Shown here piece by piece: positions 22,501 through 27,332 of a stretch of 64,000 nt of DNA (its first letter is position 1; each line of letters begins with the position of its first letter). The notes under the pieces are model-generated. The model did no database searches. It was not told where the DNA came from and worked only from the letters and a program-made list of their open reading frames with translations. A program made the position numbers and the translations under genes. This DNA comes from Branchiostoma belcheri (taxonomy: Eukaryota > Chordata > Leptocardii > Amphioxiformes > Branchiostomatidae), in contig NW_017803824.1 of NCBI RefSeq assembly GCF_001625305.1, forward strand, positions 1,708,586-1,772,585. The letters are read 5' to 3'.

Positions 22501-22874
22501 TGGTTGACTCTACATGTAGCCTGACTAAATTGTGCTCCTGTGGGCCGCCCACCTCAAAGGTTGCCACCCACCTTGGGGTCATTAAAACTCCCGGCTGAGA
22601 GCTTGTGTAAGCACAGACTAACTGTAACGTTACATGTATCCAGGTAATAACATGGTGAATGTGAACGGTAACTGACCTTATTGTTGAAGTGAACTTGAGT
22701 GGACCCCTTGGCTCCGTCGCACCAGGCCACGAGAAGAGGACATCCTCCATCGTCCAGGAAGTTGTTGATCTCCGGAGAGCTGTGCAGTTTGGCCAGGCTG
22801 GCATCACCGGAGTCCAGACCAAAGTAGTTGGCCGTGGAGGCCAGCACAAAGTCCTTCCGCGGGTCCTTAGACAT
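382..22874 (-). CDS. DYNC2H1: Cytoplasmic dynein 2 heavy chain 1, N-terminal 1965 codons in 37 exons (gene continues past the left edge)
   Basis: Motor heavy chain of the intraflagellar-transport dynein, which carries IFT trains from the ciliary tip to the base. The start peptide (NYFGL at 17-21, EINNFLDD at 35-42) is diagnostic of dynein 2 rather than dynein 1. The tail fills roughly the first 1100 residues and the linker follows. AAA1 has P-loop GPAGTGKT at about 1695-1702, Walker B CFDEFNR at about 1745-1751, and [16 protein letters not shown] near 1798. The 37 exons total 5895 nt, an exact multiple of three, and each junction has GT-AG signals with matching phase. Exon 37 ends just after AAA1; AAA2 to the C-terminus (over half of a protein usually near 4300 residues) lies outside. 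The ATG at 22874 has an A at -3. No frameshift or in-frame stop was seen, so the gene looks functional. Exon limits were read by eye. Confidence 0.97.
431..945. repeat. Tandem duplication of the exon 37 acceptor region, second copy split by an insertion
   Basis: Bases 431-585 (exon edge, acceptor and intron) recur at 592-675 and, after about 210 bp of unrelated AT-rich sequence, at about 885-945. The insertion (676-884) lacks obvious long terminal repeats. Confidence 0.8.
1034..1150 (-). CDS. DYNC2H1: DYNC2H1 coding exon 36 (residues 1896-1934)
   Basis: 117 nt encoding [20 protein letters not shown] and [14 protein letters not shown] plus one base. Donor GTAAGT. Confidence 0.95.
1279..1545 (+). 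mobile_element. tRNA-derived SINE
   Basis: The head GTGTAACGGTAGCGC resembles a pol III A box and GATCGATTCC a B box. The shared tail (AAAGGCACTTAGCACA, AGGTCCTGTG, AAAAAGAGTAGGGG) recurs elsewhere in the window. Confidence 0.65.
1652..1761 (-). CDS. DYNC2H1: DYNC2H1 coding exon 35 (residues 1859-1895)
   Basis: 110 nt encoding [20 protein letters not shown] and [24 protein letters not shown] is a dynein AAA1 hallmark. Leaves one base; donor GTGAGT. Confidence 0.96.
2127..2350 (-). CDS. DYNC2H1: DYNC2H1 coding exon 34, AAA1 sensor region (residues 1785-1858)
   Basis: 224 nt. [20 protein letters not shown] is the AAA1 sensor-1 and substrate loop region in its dynein-2 form, followed by [11 protein letters not shown] and FSEGF. 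Leaves two bases. Confidence 0.98.
2793..2975 (-). CDS. DYNC2H1: DYNC2H1 coding exon 33, AAA1 Walker B (residues 1724-1784)
   Basis: 183 nt, phase 0 to 0. [19 protein letters not shown] carries the Walker B acidic pair; [10 protein letters not shown] follows. Confidence 0.98.
3115..3320 (+). mobile_element. SINE tail fragment
   Basis: Shares TTAGGGAC, GAGGTCCCGTG, AAGAACCCACTGCAC and TCAAAAAGAGTAGGGG with the copy at 1279-1545 and with 18935-19060. Confidence 0.55.
3369..3551 (-). CDS. DYNC2H1: DYNC2H1 coding exon 32, AAA1 P-loop (residues 1663-1723)
   Basis: 183 nt, phase 0 to 0. [20 protein letters not shown] is followed by the ATP-binding P-loop [10 protein letters not shown] (codons at 3432-3455) and [14 protein letters not shown]1 is the main ATPase site of the motor, and the P-loop lysine and threonine are intact. 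Confidence 0.98.
3850..4058 (-). CDS. DYNC2H1: DYNC2H1 coding exon 31 (residues 1593-1662)
   Basis: 209 nt encoding [20 protein letters not shown] and [13 protein letters not shown], the segment entering AAA1. Phase 0 out. Confidence 0.96.
4600..4754. repeat. TG-rich tract with a copy of the exon 30 donor region
   Basis: 4623-4667 copies the last 43 nt of exon 30 and its donor with two mismatches. It is preceded by the same TGAGTTTGTGTG sequence that precedes the real donor. The (TG)n tracts continue on both sides (4471-4622, 4690-4754). Confidence 0.8.
4756..4906 (-). CDS. DYNC2H1: DYNC2H1 coding exon 30 (residues 1543-1592)
   Basis: 151 nt encoding [20 protein letters not shown] through [12 protein letters not shown], leaving one base. 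The donor GTAACA runs directly into a TG-rich tract. Both edges of the exon are duplicated in the flanking introns. Confidence 0.93.
4957..5006. repeat. Copy of the exon 30 acceptor edge
   Basis: Matches 4870-4919 (exon 30 first codons plus acceptor) with a few changes, about 87 bp upstream in gene direction. Confidence 0.8.
5055..5220. mobile_element. Fold-back (MITE-like) element
   Basis: Arms of about 60 bp (ATCTCCAAGCAGATCCTAGG... and its complement ending at 5216) flank a loop of about 30 bp. No coding capacity. A nonautonomous DNA element is likely. Confidence 0.65.
5419..5541 (-). CDS. DYNC2H1: DYNC2H1 coding exon 29 (residues 1502-1542)
   Basis: 123 nt, phase 0 to 0. It encodes [20 protein letters not shown] and [12 protein letters not shown] partial copy of the upstream half is found at 5600-5697. 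Confidence 0.94.
5600..5697. repeat. Partial duplicate of exon 29 plus acceptor
   Basis: Repeats 5477-5575 with few changes, including the acceptor-side intron. In gene direction it sits just upstream of the real exon. It lacks the 3' half and a donor. Confidence 0.8.
6082..6312 (-). CDS. DYNC2H1: DYNC2H1 coding exon 28 (residues 1425-1501)
   Basis: 231 nt, phase 0 to 0. [36 protein letters not shown] and [11 protein letters not shown] are canonical dynein sequence before AAA1. Confidence 0.97.
6699..6831 (-). CDS. DYNC2H1: DYNC2H1 coding exon 27 (residues 1380-1424)
   Basis: 133 nt encoding [20 protein letters not shown] and [17 protein letters not shown]. Phase 0 out. Confidence 0.95.
7356..7490 (-). 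CDS. DYNC2H1: DYNC2H1 coding exon 26 (residues 1335-1379)
   Basis: 135 nt. It encodes [20 protein letters not shown], the strongly conserved W-x-YLEPIF linker motif of dyneins. Confidence 0.97.
7595..7740 (+). mobile_element. tRNA-derived SINE copy
   Basis: AGCTCAGAACCACGAGGTCC and GGTTTGAATCCTGCGAAGTC (B-box-like) precede TTGGGAAAGGAGGCACTTT. Confidence 0.55.
7878..7966 (-). CDS. DYNC2H1: DYNC2H1 coding exon 25 (residues 1306-1334)
   Basis: 89 nt encoding [20 protein letters not shown] and EDKASIWET, leaving two bases. Confidence 0.96.
8166..8324 (-). CDS. DYNC2H1: DYNC2H1 coding exon 24 (residues 1253-1305)
   Basis: 159 nt, phase 0 to 0. [20 protein letters not shown] and [10 protein letters not shown] are linker signatures. 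Confidence 0.96.
8400..8645 (+). mobile_element. LINE 3' fragment
   Basis: Frame reads [14 protein letters not shown], typical of the last residues of a non-LTR retrotransposon reverse-transcriptase ORF. It is followed by a tail ending in GAGTGACTGAG repeats that also appears inverted at 15240-15345. Confidence 0.55.
8701..8871 (-). CDS. DYNC2H1: DYNC2H1 coding exon 23 (residues 1196-1252)
   Basis: 171 nt, phase 0 to 0. [20 protein letters not shown] and [19 protein letters not shown] form the very conserved linker region of dynein heavy chains. Confidence 0.96.
8941..9150 (+). mobile_element. tRNA-derived SINE copy
   Basis: GTGGTGCAATGGTTAGAGCA is a clear A-box-type head; GGAACCAAGAGGTCACAGG and TGGGAAAGGCACTTTACACA follow. 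A related copy lies inverted at 14495-14710. Confidence 0.65.
9150..9475. repeat. Minisatellite, about 7 units
   Basis: Unit is GCCTGTCCTTGGTGCTGAA plus an ACACAC-rich spacer, roughly 40-70 bp, at about 9154, 9204, 9276, 9322, 9363, 9404 and 9453. Confidence 0.85.
9635..9746 (-). CDS. DYNC2H1: DYNC2H1 coding exon 22 (residues 1158-1195)
   Basis: 112 nt encoding [20 protein letters not shown] and [10 protein letters not shown]. Phase 0 out. Confidence 0.93.
9968..10160. mobile_element. Fold-back element (MITE-like)
   Basis: Arms AACACAAAGAAGTTTCTCTC...GACCAGTCACTCTGGTC and complement enclose about 75 bp. Related degraded copies are at 1918-2104 and 54940-55030, each ending AAAGTTTTAACTTTAAAC-like. 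Confidence 0.65.
10196..10351 (-). CDS. DYNC2H1: DYNC2H1 coding exon 21 (residues 1106-1157)
   Basis: 156 nt encoding [20 protein letters not shown] and [21 protein letters not shown] decayed copy of its 5' edge lies about 1 kb upstream at 11358-11425. Confidence 0.94.
10769..10974 (-). CDS. DYNC2H1: DYNC2H1 coding exon 20 (residues 1038-1105)
   Basis: 206 nt encoding [31 protein letters not shown] and [13 protein letters not shown]. The downstream of two possible donors (GTAAGT) keeps the phase. Confidence 0.93.
11272..11425. repeat. Extra copies of the exon 19 donor edge and of the exon 21 acceptor edge
   Basis: 11274-11310 and 11337-11362 copy the last codons of exon 19 and donor. 11363-11425 copies the first codons of exon 21 and its acceptor intron (GGCTC-AGCAGCCCAAAGTGG). 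These fragments are mosaics, not intact exons. Confidence 0.7.
11430..11579 (-). CDS. DYNC2H1: DYNC2H1 coding exon 19 (residues 988-1037)
   Basis: 150 nt, phase 0 to 0. It ends [18 protein letters not shown] plus VKEQ. The 3' edge (MVKEQ plus donor) occurs twice more in the next intron. Confidence 0.95.
12012..12255 (-). CDS. DYNC2H1: DYNC2H1 coding exon 18 (residues 906-987)
   Basis: 244 nt. It includes [39 protein letters not shown] and SVEEIGLAN. Donor GTTAGT. Confidence 0.95.
12666..12793 (-). CDS. DYNC2H1: DYNC2H1 coding exon 17 (residues 864-905)
   Basis: 128 nt encoding [20 protein letters not shown] and [20 protein letters not shown]. Leaves two bases. Confidence 0.94.
12890..13035 (+). 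mobile_element. Possible LINE 3' tail
   Basis: GGGCTCCCTTGGAAATCAGC, then GGCTGAAGGGACTACCC and an (A/G)ATA-rich end resembles the 3' ends of animal LINEs. Weak evidence. Confidence 0.4.
13186..13420 (-). CDS. DYNC2H1: DYNC2H1 coding exon 16 (residues 785-863)
   Basis: 235 nt. [20 protein letters not shown] followed by IPNHFKG is a conserved block near the start of the linker. Phase 0 out. Confidence 0.95.
13804..13943 (-). CDS. DYNC2H1: DYNC2H1 coding exon 15 (residues 739-784)
   Basis: 140 nt. It encodes [20 protein letters not shown] and [17 protein letters not shown] and leaves two bases. The acceptor edge is repeated about 46 bp upstream at 13969-14015. Confidence 0.94.
13925..14015. 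repeat. 46-bp duplication at the exon 15 acceptor
   Basis: CAGCACTGAAACCCTGGA occurs at 13931 and 13975 with similar following sequence, duplicating the acceptor AG and the first codons. Confidence 0.75.
14286..14384 (-). CDS. DYNC2H1: DYNC2H1 coding exon 14 (residues 706-738)
   Basis: 99 nt, phase 0 to 0. It encodes [20 protein letters not shown] and ends AGLVQQ. Confidence 0.94.
14495..14710 (-). mobile_element. tRNA-derived SINE copy, inverted
   Basis: Complement of the 8941-9150 type: TGCCTTTCCCAAGGGCA-like block, GATCCTGGGACC and a terminal TGCTGCACCACC (A box side). Confidence 0.6.
14853..14978 (-). CDS. DYNC2H1: DYNC2H1 coding exon 13 (residues 664-705)
   Basis: 126 nt, phase 0 to 0. 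[20 protein letters not shown] precedes a basic [15 protein letters not shown] segment. Confidence 0.94.
15240..15345 (-). mobile_element. LINE 3' tail copy, inverted
   Basis: (CTCA)n followed by TATCTGGTTTAGTGTCTGTTG and ATGCTTGCACAG, the reverse complement of the end of the fragment at 8580-8645. Confidence 0.55.
15416..15550 (-). CDS. DYNC2H1: DYNC2H1 coding exon 12 (residues 619-663)
   Basis: 135 nt, phase 0 to 0. [20 protein letters not shown] is nearly identical to the vertebrate protein. Confidence 0.95.
15690..15865 (+). mobile_element. Possible LINE reverse-transcriptase tail
   Basis: Frame with [19 protein letters not shown] followed by Lys/Glu-rich codons resembles retrotransposon ORF ends. 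Weak. Confidence 0.3.
16056..16251 (-). CDS. DYNC2H1: DYNC2H1 coding exon 11 (residues 553-618)
   Basis: 196 nt. It encodes [20 protein letters not shown] and [20 protein letters not shown]. Of two nearby AGs, the upstream one (adding Leu-Gln before Ile-Ser-Gly) keeps the phase from exon 10. Confidence 0.92.
16440..16610. mobile_element. Element ending AAATTAAATTGGTGTGGCCT
   Basis: Shares ATATGAGCATTTTG-AGTTGATT and the terminal AAATTAAATTGGTGTGGCC with 38575-38690. Nonautonomous element likely. Confidence 0.45.
16654..16829 (-). CDS. DYNC2H1: DYNC2H1 coding exon 10 (residues 495-552)
   Basis: 176 nt. It includes [20 protein letters not shown] and leaves two bases. The 5' edge of this exon is present in two extra partial copies in the intron just upstream (see repeats). 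Confidence 0.94.
16799..17050. repeat. Three partial copies of the exon 10 acceptor edge
   Basis: True exon edge at 16799-16870; copies at 16869-16905 and 16974-17050 repeat GCCTC...CTCAACGTTTCAGCAACCT with substitutions. Confidence 0.8.
17155..17340 (+). mobile_element. tRNA-derived SINE copy
   Basis: GGCTCGGAACCAAGAGGACC, AGTTCAAATCCTGCC (B box) and TTGGAAAAGGCACTTTA. Confidence 0.6.
17398..17554 (-). CDS. DYNC2H1: DYNC2H1 coding exon 9 (residues 442-494)
   Basis: 157 nt encoding [20 protein letters not shown] and ending in [12 protein letters not shown]. Phase 0 out. Confidence 0.94.
17958..18031 (-). CDS. DYNC2H1: DYNC2H1 coding exon 8 (residues 418-441)
   Basis: Short 74-nt exon encoding [20 protein letters not shown] and then LVAE, leaving two bases. 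The acceptor is TTTTAG and the donor GTATAA. Confidence 0.93.
18178..18412. mobile_element. MITE-like element, CAACTGGATATGATTTTGG family
   Basis: Arms AAAAACAGTTACTCAGGCAA...TCAGACGTTTCAG and its complement near 18345-18405. Related copies: 16850-17145 (partial), 28277-28395 (short), 52240-52410 (full). Confidence 0.7.
18456..18704 (-). CDS. DYNC2H1: DYNC2H1 coding exon 7 (residues 335-417)
   Basis: 249 nt, phase 0 to 0. [20 protein letters not shown] is a hallmark of the dynein-2 tail. Confidence 0.95.
18935..19060 (+). mobile_element. SINE tail fragment
   Basis: CAAAGAACCCACTGCAC, TCAAAAAGAGAAGGGGACC and the ACAGCTTGTAC-TGTACAAAACTGG end match 3200-3320. Confidence 0.55.
19123..19355 (-). 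CDS. DYNC2H1: DYNC2H1 coding exon 6 (residues 257-334)
   Basis: 233 nt (78 codons with the carried base), ending ARLEE in phase 0. It includes [15 protein letters not shown] and [16 protein letters not shown], aligned with the dynein-2 tail. Confidence 0.93.
19483..19790. repeat. Tandem repeats of about 115 bp, 2.5 copies
   Basis: AGCATTACC-AGTACAGGTA and CACATTGATCACACATTTAG recur at about 19483, 19598 and, partly, 19690. Confidence 0.75.
19804..19885 (-). CDS. DYNC2H1: DYNC2H1 coding exon 5 (residues 230-256)
   Basis: 82 nt encoding [19 protein letters not shown] and MAHLMGII plus one base. This matches the vertebrate block containing DDVW and MLHLLDIIG-like sequence. Confidence 0.92.
20125..20315. 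mobile_element. Repeat ending AACACAACATTTTTTTCCTAGGCCT
   Basis: Shares TAGGGT-GGCAG, GTTGATCAGCT and the CCTAGGCCTA end with 5915-6055; a decayed relative may lie at 24105-24200. Class unknown. Confidence 0.5.
20332..20513 (-). CDS. DYNC2H1: DYNC2H1 coding exon 4 (residues 169-229)
   Basis: 182 nt; with the carried base it encodes [14 protein letters not shown] through [15 protein letters not shown]. The acceptor is CCCATAG and the donor GTATTG. Confidence 0.95.
21197..21353 (-). CDS. DYNC2H1: DYNC2H1 coding exon 3 (residues 117-168)
   Basis: 157 nt, enters in phase 0 and leaves one base. It includes [20 protein letters not shown], a strongly conserved dynein-2 tail block. Confidence 0.95.
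21801..21950 (-). CDS. DYNC2H1: DYNC2H1 coding exon 2 (residues 67-116)
   Basis: 150 nt, phase 0 to 0. It encodes the tail segment [19 protein letters not shown] and [17 protein letters not shown], close to the vertebrate dynein-2 tail. Confidence 0.95.
22007..22160. mobile_element. Fold-back element with near-perfect 35-bp arms
   Basis: TGAAAAACTTAAACTTTTCT...CAAAATTT at 22007-22040 is complemented at 22120-22160. The left arm carries an extra copy of CTCCAACTCAAAATTTGGGT. Confidence 0.75.
22677..22874 (-). CDS. DYNC2H1: DYNC2H1 coding exon 1 (residues 1-66)
   Basis: Start exon, 198 nt. It begins [20 protein letters not shown] and ends HFNNK before a GTCAGT donor (phase 0). The start context is ATC-ATG-TC. 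A two-codon upstream ORF (ATG GAG TGA, 22887-22895) lies 12 nt before the start. Confidence 0.95.
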
Positions 22875-22886
22875 GATGGCACTTCT

Positions 22887-22895
22887 TCACTCCAT
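22887..22895 (-). promoter_or_regulatory. Minimal upstream ORF in the DYNC2H1 leader (Met-Glu-stop)
   Basis: ATG GAG TGA reads on the minus strand and ends 12 nt before the main start codon, in a different frame. If the transcript begins upstream of it, a start-stop-like uORF could reduce or gate initiation. Presence is read directly; the effect is inference and depends on the unknown transcription start. Confidence 0.35.
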
Positions 22896-24000
22896 GTAGG
22901 ATGAGATTCTCAGTAGCTTCTACAGTTATCAAAATCATTATGATTAATTACTGTTTTTAATTAGAGTCACGCTCACTAATACCCTACTGGAGTTGTTAGA
23001 AGGGCACGCAGATAGAAGAAAAATAAGAAATATTTACAGTACAATATTTAGCAATAACCTCATAATTTAACAATTAAGCATAACATAGCAATCAATAATT
23101 TATGTGTCTATCTTGTCTCTAAATATGTCTTGACTAAGCAACAGATATTTCAACACTGTGTTGGAAGCTCCTTTTAGTCGAAACCAACTTTATTCCGAGA
23201 CAGTACAAACAACAAAATATATGACTCTCAAAATCACAAACAAATTATGCGAAACTGAAATGTTGTTATTTCATGGCGACAGCTCTGCCAACACGTGAAC
23301 GACGATTTAGATTTCAATTGCTGTCAGGCAAAAGTAATCCCAAGCACAACATCCGCAATGGAAAGGATACAAAAAGATATTTCGGACTTGTTGTCAGCTT
23401 TTCAGCTCAGCTTTAGATCGACTTCGGTGGGTGGGGAGGGGGGCGTTCTGCGTCATACTACCGGCGACGAGCGACATCCGTAAATTGCATGATTCGGAGA
23501 CAGTCAATTCTAGAAAGCCTGCATAAAAACACAAAGTGATCTTACCTACGTGTACCTACGTTAGGCTGGCTACAGTGTATTCCTGTTATGTTTTATGGCG
23601 ATCTAAAACTTTGCCTGAAGTCTTCTGCTGCATTCGTTTCCAGCGCCAATACATCCGAAGGTATGCCGACTTGGTAGATGTCTCAAGCACGTTTATATAT
23701 GTGCCTAAACAAAAGTCTGCAAAATTCTGCATCATTTGCAAAAAAATCAAATATTTTATAAATAACGCAACACATTACTTAACATGTGAGAGAAATATTA
23801 TTTAGCATTAGATATTAGTTGGACTTTTTAAGTTTTTTTCTAGAGGTATTGTGCAAATAATGCAGGCACTAATTTGAAATACTTTGAACAGCCTTTTGTT
23901 TCGTAGGCACTAGGCAACGGAACGCTTGACAGGTGATGGTTTTGGCAACGACCTAGGGGCGGAGCCAATATCAAATCCGTGGCGATTACAAGTGTGGGGC
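22896..24000 (-). promoter_or_regulatory. Presumed DYNC2H1 promoter and 5' leader region
   Basis: No convincing coding sequence on either strand. CpGs are denser at 23270-23480 and 23880-24010 than in the surrounding AT-rich DNA. A GC-box/CCAAT-like pair (GGGGCGGAGCCAAT) lies near 23955. Two GGCAAC half-sites (about 23911 and 23942) and GTTATTTCATGGCGAC (23265-23280) resemble degenerate RFX X-boxes, which drive many ciliary genes, but none matches the full palindrome. The transcription start cannot be fixed. Confidence 0.3.
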
Positions 24001-24595
24001 TATAGTTGCATTTAGGGCGCGATACATTTATTCAGCATATATATATGATGGTAACTATTTGCGGAGAGGATGTAGGACTTGAGAGCTATAATAGGTTTGA
24101 TAACCAGGCTAGGGGGGAGAGGGCCTCGAAAAAAATTGAGTAGGGTGGGGTTGGGGCTAGGAAAATAAATTTACCTGGGAGAGGGCCTTGAAAAATTTTT
24201 TTTTCTGACTTTTTTATACACGTAATTTGAAAACATGATTTAACATTAATTATTTATTGCAATATTGCTTACAAAATAATGACCAAGGTTACAAAATTTC
24301 CTTGAAATTCAAGTTTAATTGCTTTGATATAGGGCTCTACTAACAGTGCCCTGTTTTAACCCGGCCCATTCCTTCCACTTTGATATCTTATTCTTAATCC
24401 ATCATCACAACTGGGCCACCTCTTACGGTACAAAAGCGCTACCTTGTGATGAGTAGTGGTACTTCAGCCAAAGATCTTGGACCAGAATTAGACTGTGCTG
24501 GAAGAAGAAACTTCATGTATTTTCTTTTATCTGCGGCTATATATACATGCACAGACAACAAATGATGAATCCAGCTTTCTAAGAAAAAGGTCAAC

Positions 24596-27022
24596 TTTAT
24601 TGGTGATATGGGAAACATCGCAACAACAACAATGAACATATCTGCAAGGATTTTTCCTACTCCACAGTAAAGTCCACTAGAGCTGAGGTATATAACAATC
24701 AGGAACAAACAATGTTCCTCCAAACACACTAAATCTTCCTCAACACTACTTCAACCCACAAACTGGCCGGAAATGTACACCTTTAAGTAGTGGTCAGAAG
24801 GACATAATTTACAGTTTTTTTTTTATAAATAGAATATATCATTGATTGACTGAACTGCACACATTTATGGAAAAATAGCTCATTTGGGATATTTACATGT
24901 TTATGTGTGGTAAACACTGAAGAAAAAAATTCAACATGGCCTAGACTAGCTGCTCAAGGGTACCTATCACATACATGTCATTAAATTCTAGTGATAAAGA
25001 AAATAAATTGCATAGCTGTGCTGGGGGAAACGTAAGTACAGGGAGTTAAGGTTTGCTGTGATCCCAAACTACCATGACTACTAAGGTTTGCATGTCATGT
25101 ACATGTACTCTCTAGGTACATTGTAAGTCCATAGAGACGGCTTTTACAAAATGCCAATTTTTCACAAGTTACAAGGCAGCGATATCGTACAGCTCTAGGC
25201 ATATTCCATTCCCTTGAGTTCAAGCTATATGAATTGTTCATAAACAGTTTATCACTGCAACTGTTTAAAAATTACAACTTAAGAATTAACGTTTCCAAGT
25301 ACGAGACTTAGGTACAAGCCAGTTGGAACAAGACATCTTTGAAATCTAACAATTCACAAAGCCTGCTATGTACATAAGCTCAAAACGCAATACATACCTG
25401 AATGAAAAACTGTCTATTGCTTTTTGGTTCTTTCGTACATATACATGATTGATAGCAAATGAAGAATTTCACATGAAATAAGCAATATACAATGCCAAGC
25501 CTCATTTAGTCTATACTGTGTACTCAGTCTGGTAAATCGAACACAGAAACACTTCTAACTAAAAATCTAACATTACAGCTCTTCAAGACATTGTCAATAT
25601 GTAATGTATGTGTTGACATTATGTTTGATCAAGTAACAGTCCATTAGAAAAGACAACATTACTCTATAAAAAGAATTAATATACTTGGAATGGTTATGAC
25701 AGTTTTTTTGTTTCTTAGACTTAGTTACAAGTGAAATGTTATAACTAAGTACCTAACCCAAATATTTATACTCCTAGAGAAAGCACCATTGCAAATTGTT
25801 ACAACTGCACTAGCTTTTGTTGTCAATTATCTATGTATGCTTGTCAGAACTTCAATATATGTGACAGCAACAGAAATTTATTTTTTGTTCATTCACTGTT
25901 GTAACGTTATAAATACTGCAGTTTTGTCATGGTTGTAGAAAATATGCTACAAATTTAACAAAACCATGCTCCATATACACATTACCTACTAATACTGTGT
26001 GTCAATCACACTTTGTTCAATGCATGCTGAGAACACAAGGGACACTTGGAGCTAGCCAAAGCCAGTGCTTCATCATACAAGCACCACTTCTTCATCTACA
26101 AATACAGCTGCAGTCTTCAATATGAAGCACAAGGTCTCTAACTTTACAGTGAGGAGACACGTTGGGTGTTTTTTTTTTTTCTGCATATTGCTTCAGTGAT
26201 GACAGTAGGTTGCTGACAAATCATCAAGTATCTTATGAATCCTGCCTGGGCCTCCATTCAAATTCTGAAATACTGATGCATGACGATTGTATTTCAAATA
26301 TGTGTGTTAATCGAATGGACGAGTCTGCAACAAACTGTTACATACACATATTTACACAGAAATGTACCAATTCCCCTCCTAAGCATGATGGTATTGTGCA
26401 TAACATGAGTATCGCTGCTTCACATTATTTTTAGCATCTTCAACCCAAACCTTCAACATGGAATTTCTCACGAGAATACTGGTAATGACAAATTCATAAC
26501 TGGTATGCTGGAGGTTAACGTTGCAACGTCTTTCATATCAGCATAGAGTTTCACAGACGCAACTGATGCCGACTCTACCATACATATTACCTACATTACA
26601 TAACAGTAGGATTTTCAGTAATACATACAATGTACTTAGCTGTTTGTGACATAAGTCTTCAAAACTGGCCAAATAAGGATGTGCGTTCCCCCATACCTAA
26701 ACTACAAGTGTTTGAGATGTAAGGAGTATGCTGCTAGGATGAAGATTTCTACTTGTCCACACAGCATACTGACTGTTTCCAATGTTGGTAATACTATACA
26801 TGTATCAAAGGGTTCAAACTGCAGGTGTGAGAAAACCAGATCAAGATAAAGTTTTCTCGTCGGAGATGGTGTTGATGACGCAAGTGTTTCGGGACCTGGC
26901 GTTAGCATGAAGATTTCCCCATATCCACACGGCATACTGACTGTTTGAGAATGTTGATAATACCGGTACTAATAATACATGTATCAAAGGGTTCAGACTG
27001 CAGGTGTGAGAAAACTGGATTA
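24596..27022 (-). other. Likely 3' untranslated region of the MTUS-like gene, with candidate poly(A) signal
   Basis: AT-rich noncoding DNA follows the stop codon at 27023-27025 in the direction of transcription. The first part (26704-26879) is a second copy of the stop-codon region. An AATAAA on the minus strand lies at 24596-24601; others occur (for example near 24249 and 25876), so the cleavage site is uncertain. No other gene is visible between 24600 and 26700. Confidence 0.35.
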
Positions 27023-27056
27023 TTAAGATGAGGGTTTCTCGTCGGAGATGGTGTAG
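26704..27056. repeat. Tandem duplication (two units of about 176 bp) of the stop-codon region of the MTUS-like gene
   Basis: Units 26704-26879 and 26880-27056 share ACATGTATCAAAGGGTTCA, CTGCAGGTGTGAGAAAAC and TTTCTCGTCGGAGATGGTG. The real stop is in the second unit (right-hand); the other repeats ISDEK and ends in its own stop. Confidence 0.85.
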
Positions 27057-27332
27057 AAAATCCCGGTGTCCGATGACGTAGACTGCGACCTGGAGAGCGA
27101 CTTGCGTTTCTCCGTTGGGGATCGCCTCCTCTCGAGGGTGGGCGTGATGGAGGTACGTGGGACGCGAGCAGGAGAGCCCATGATGATGGGGGAGGCTGCG
27201 TCGATGGGGGAGCTGCTGCCGCTGTTGCGCAGCTTCCACTGCAGCTCCTCGTTCTCCATGGACAGCCGCTTGCTGGCGTACTCCTGCTGCTCGTACTGCT
27301 GCCTCAGCTGGGCGTGCTCGGTAGACATTTGC
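27023..27332 (-). CDS. MTUS1: MTUS-like last coding exon with stop
   Basis: 310 nt. QMSTEHAQLRQQYEQQEYAS and KRLSMENEELQWKLRN match the end of the vertebrate MTUS coiled coil; a basic Ser/Pro tail (RRRSPTEKRKSLSRSQS) follows and ends ISDEKPSS before TAA at 27023-27025. The last codons and following UTR are tandemly duplicated downstream. Confidence 0.95.
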
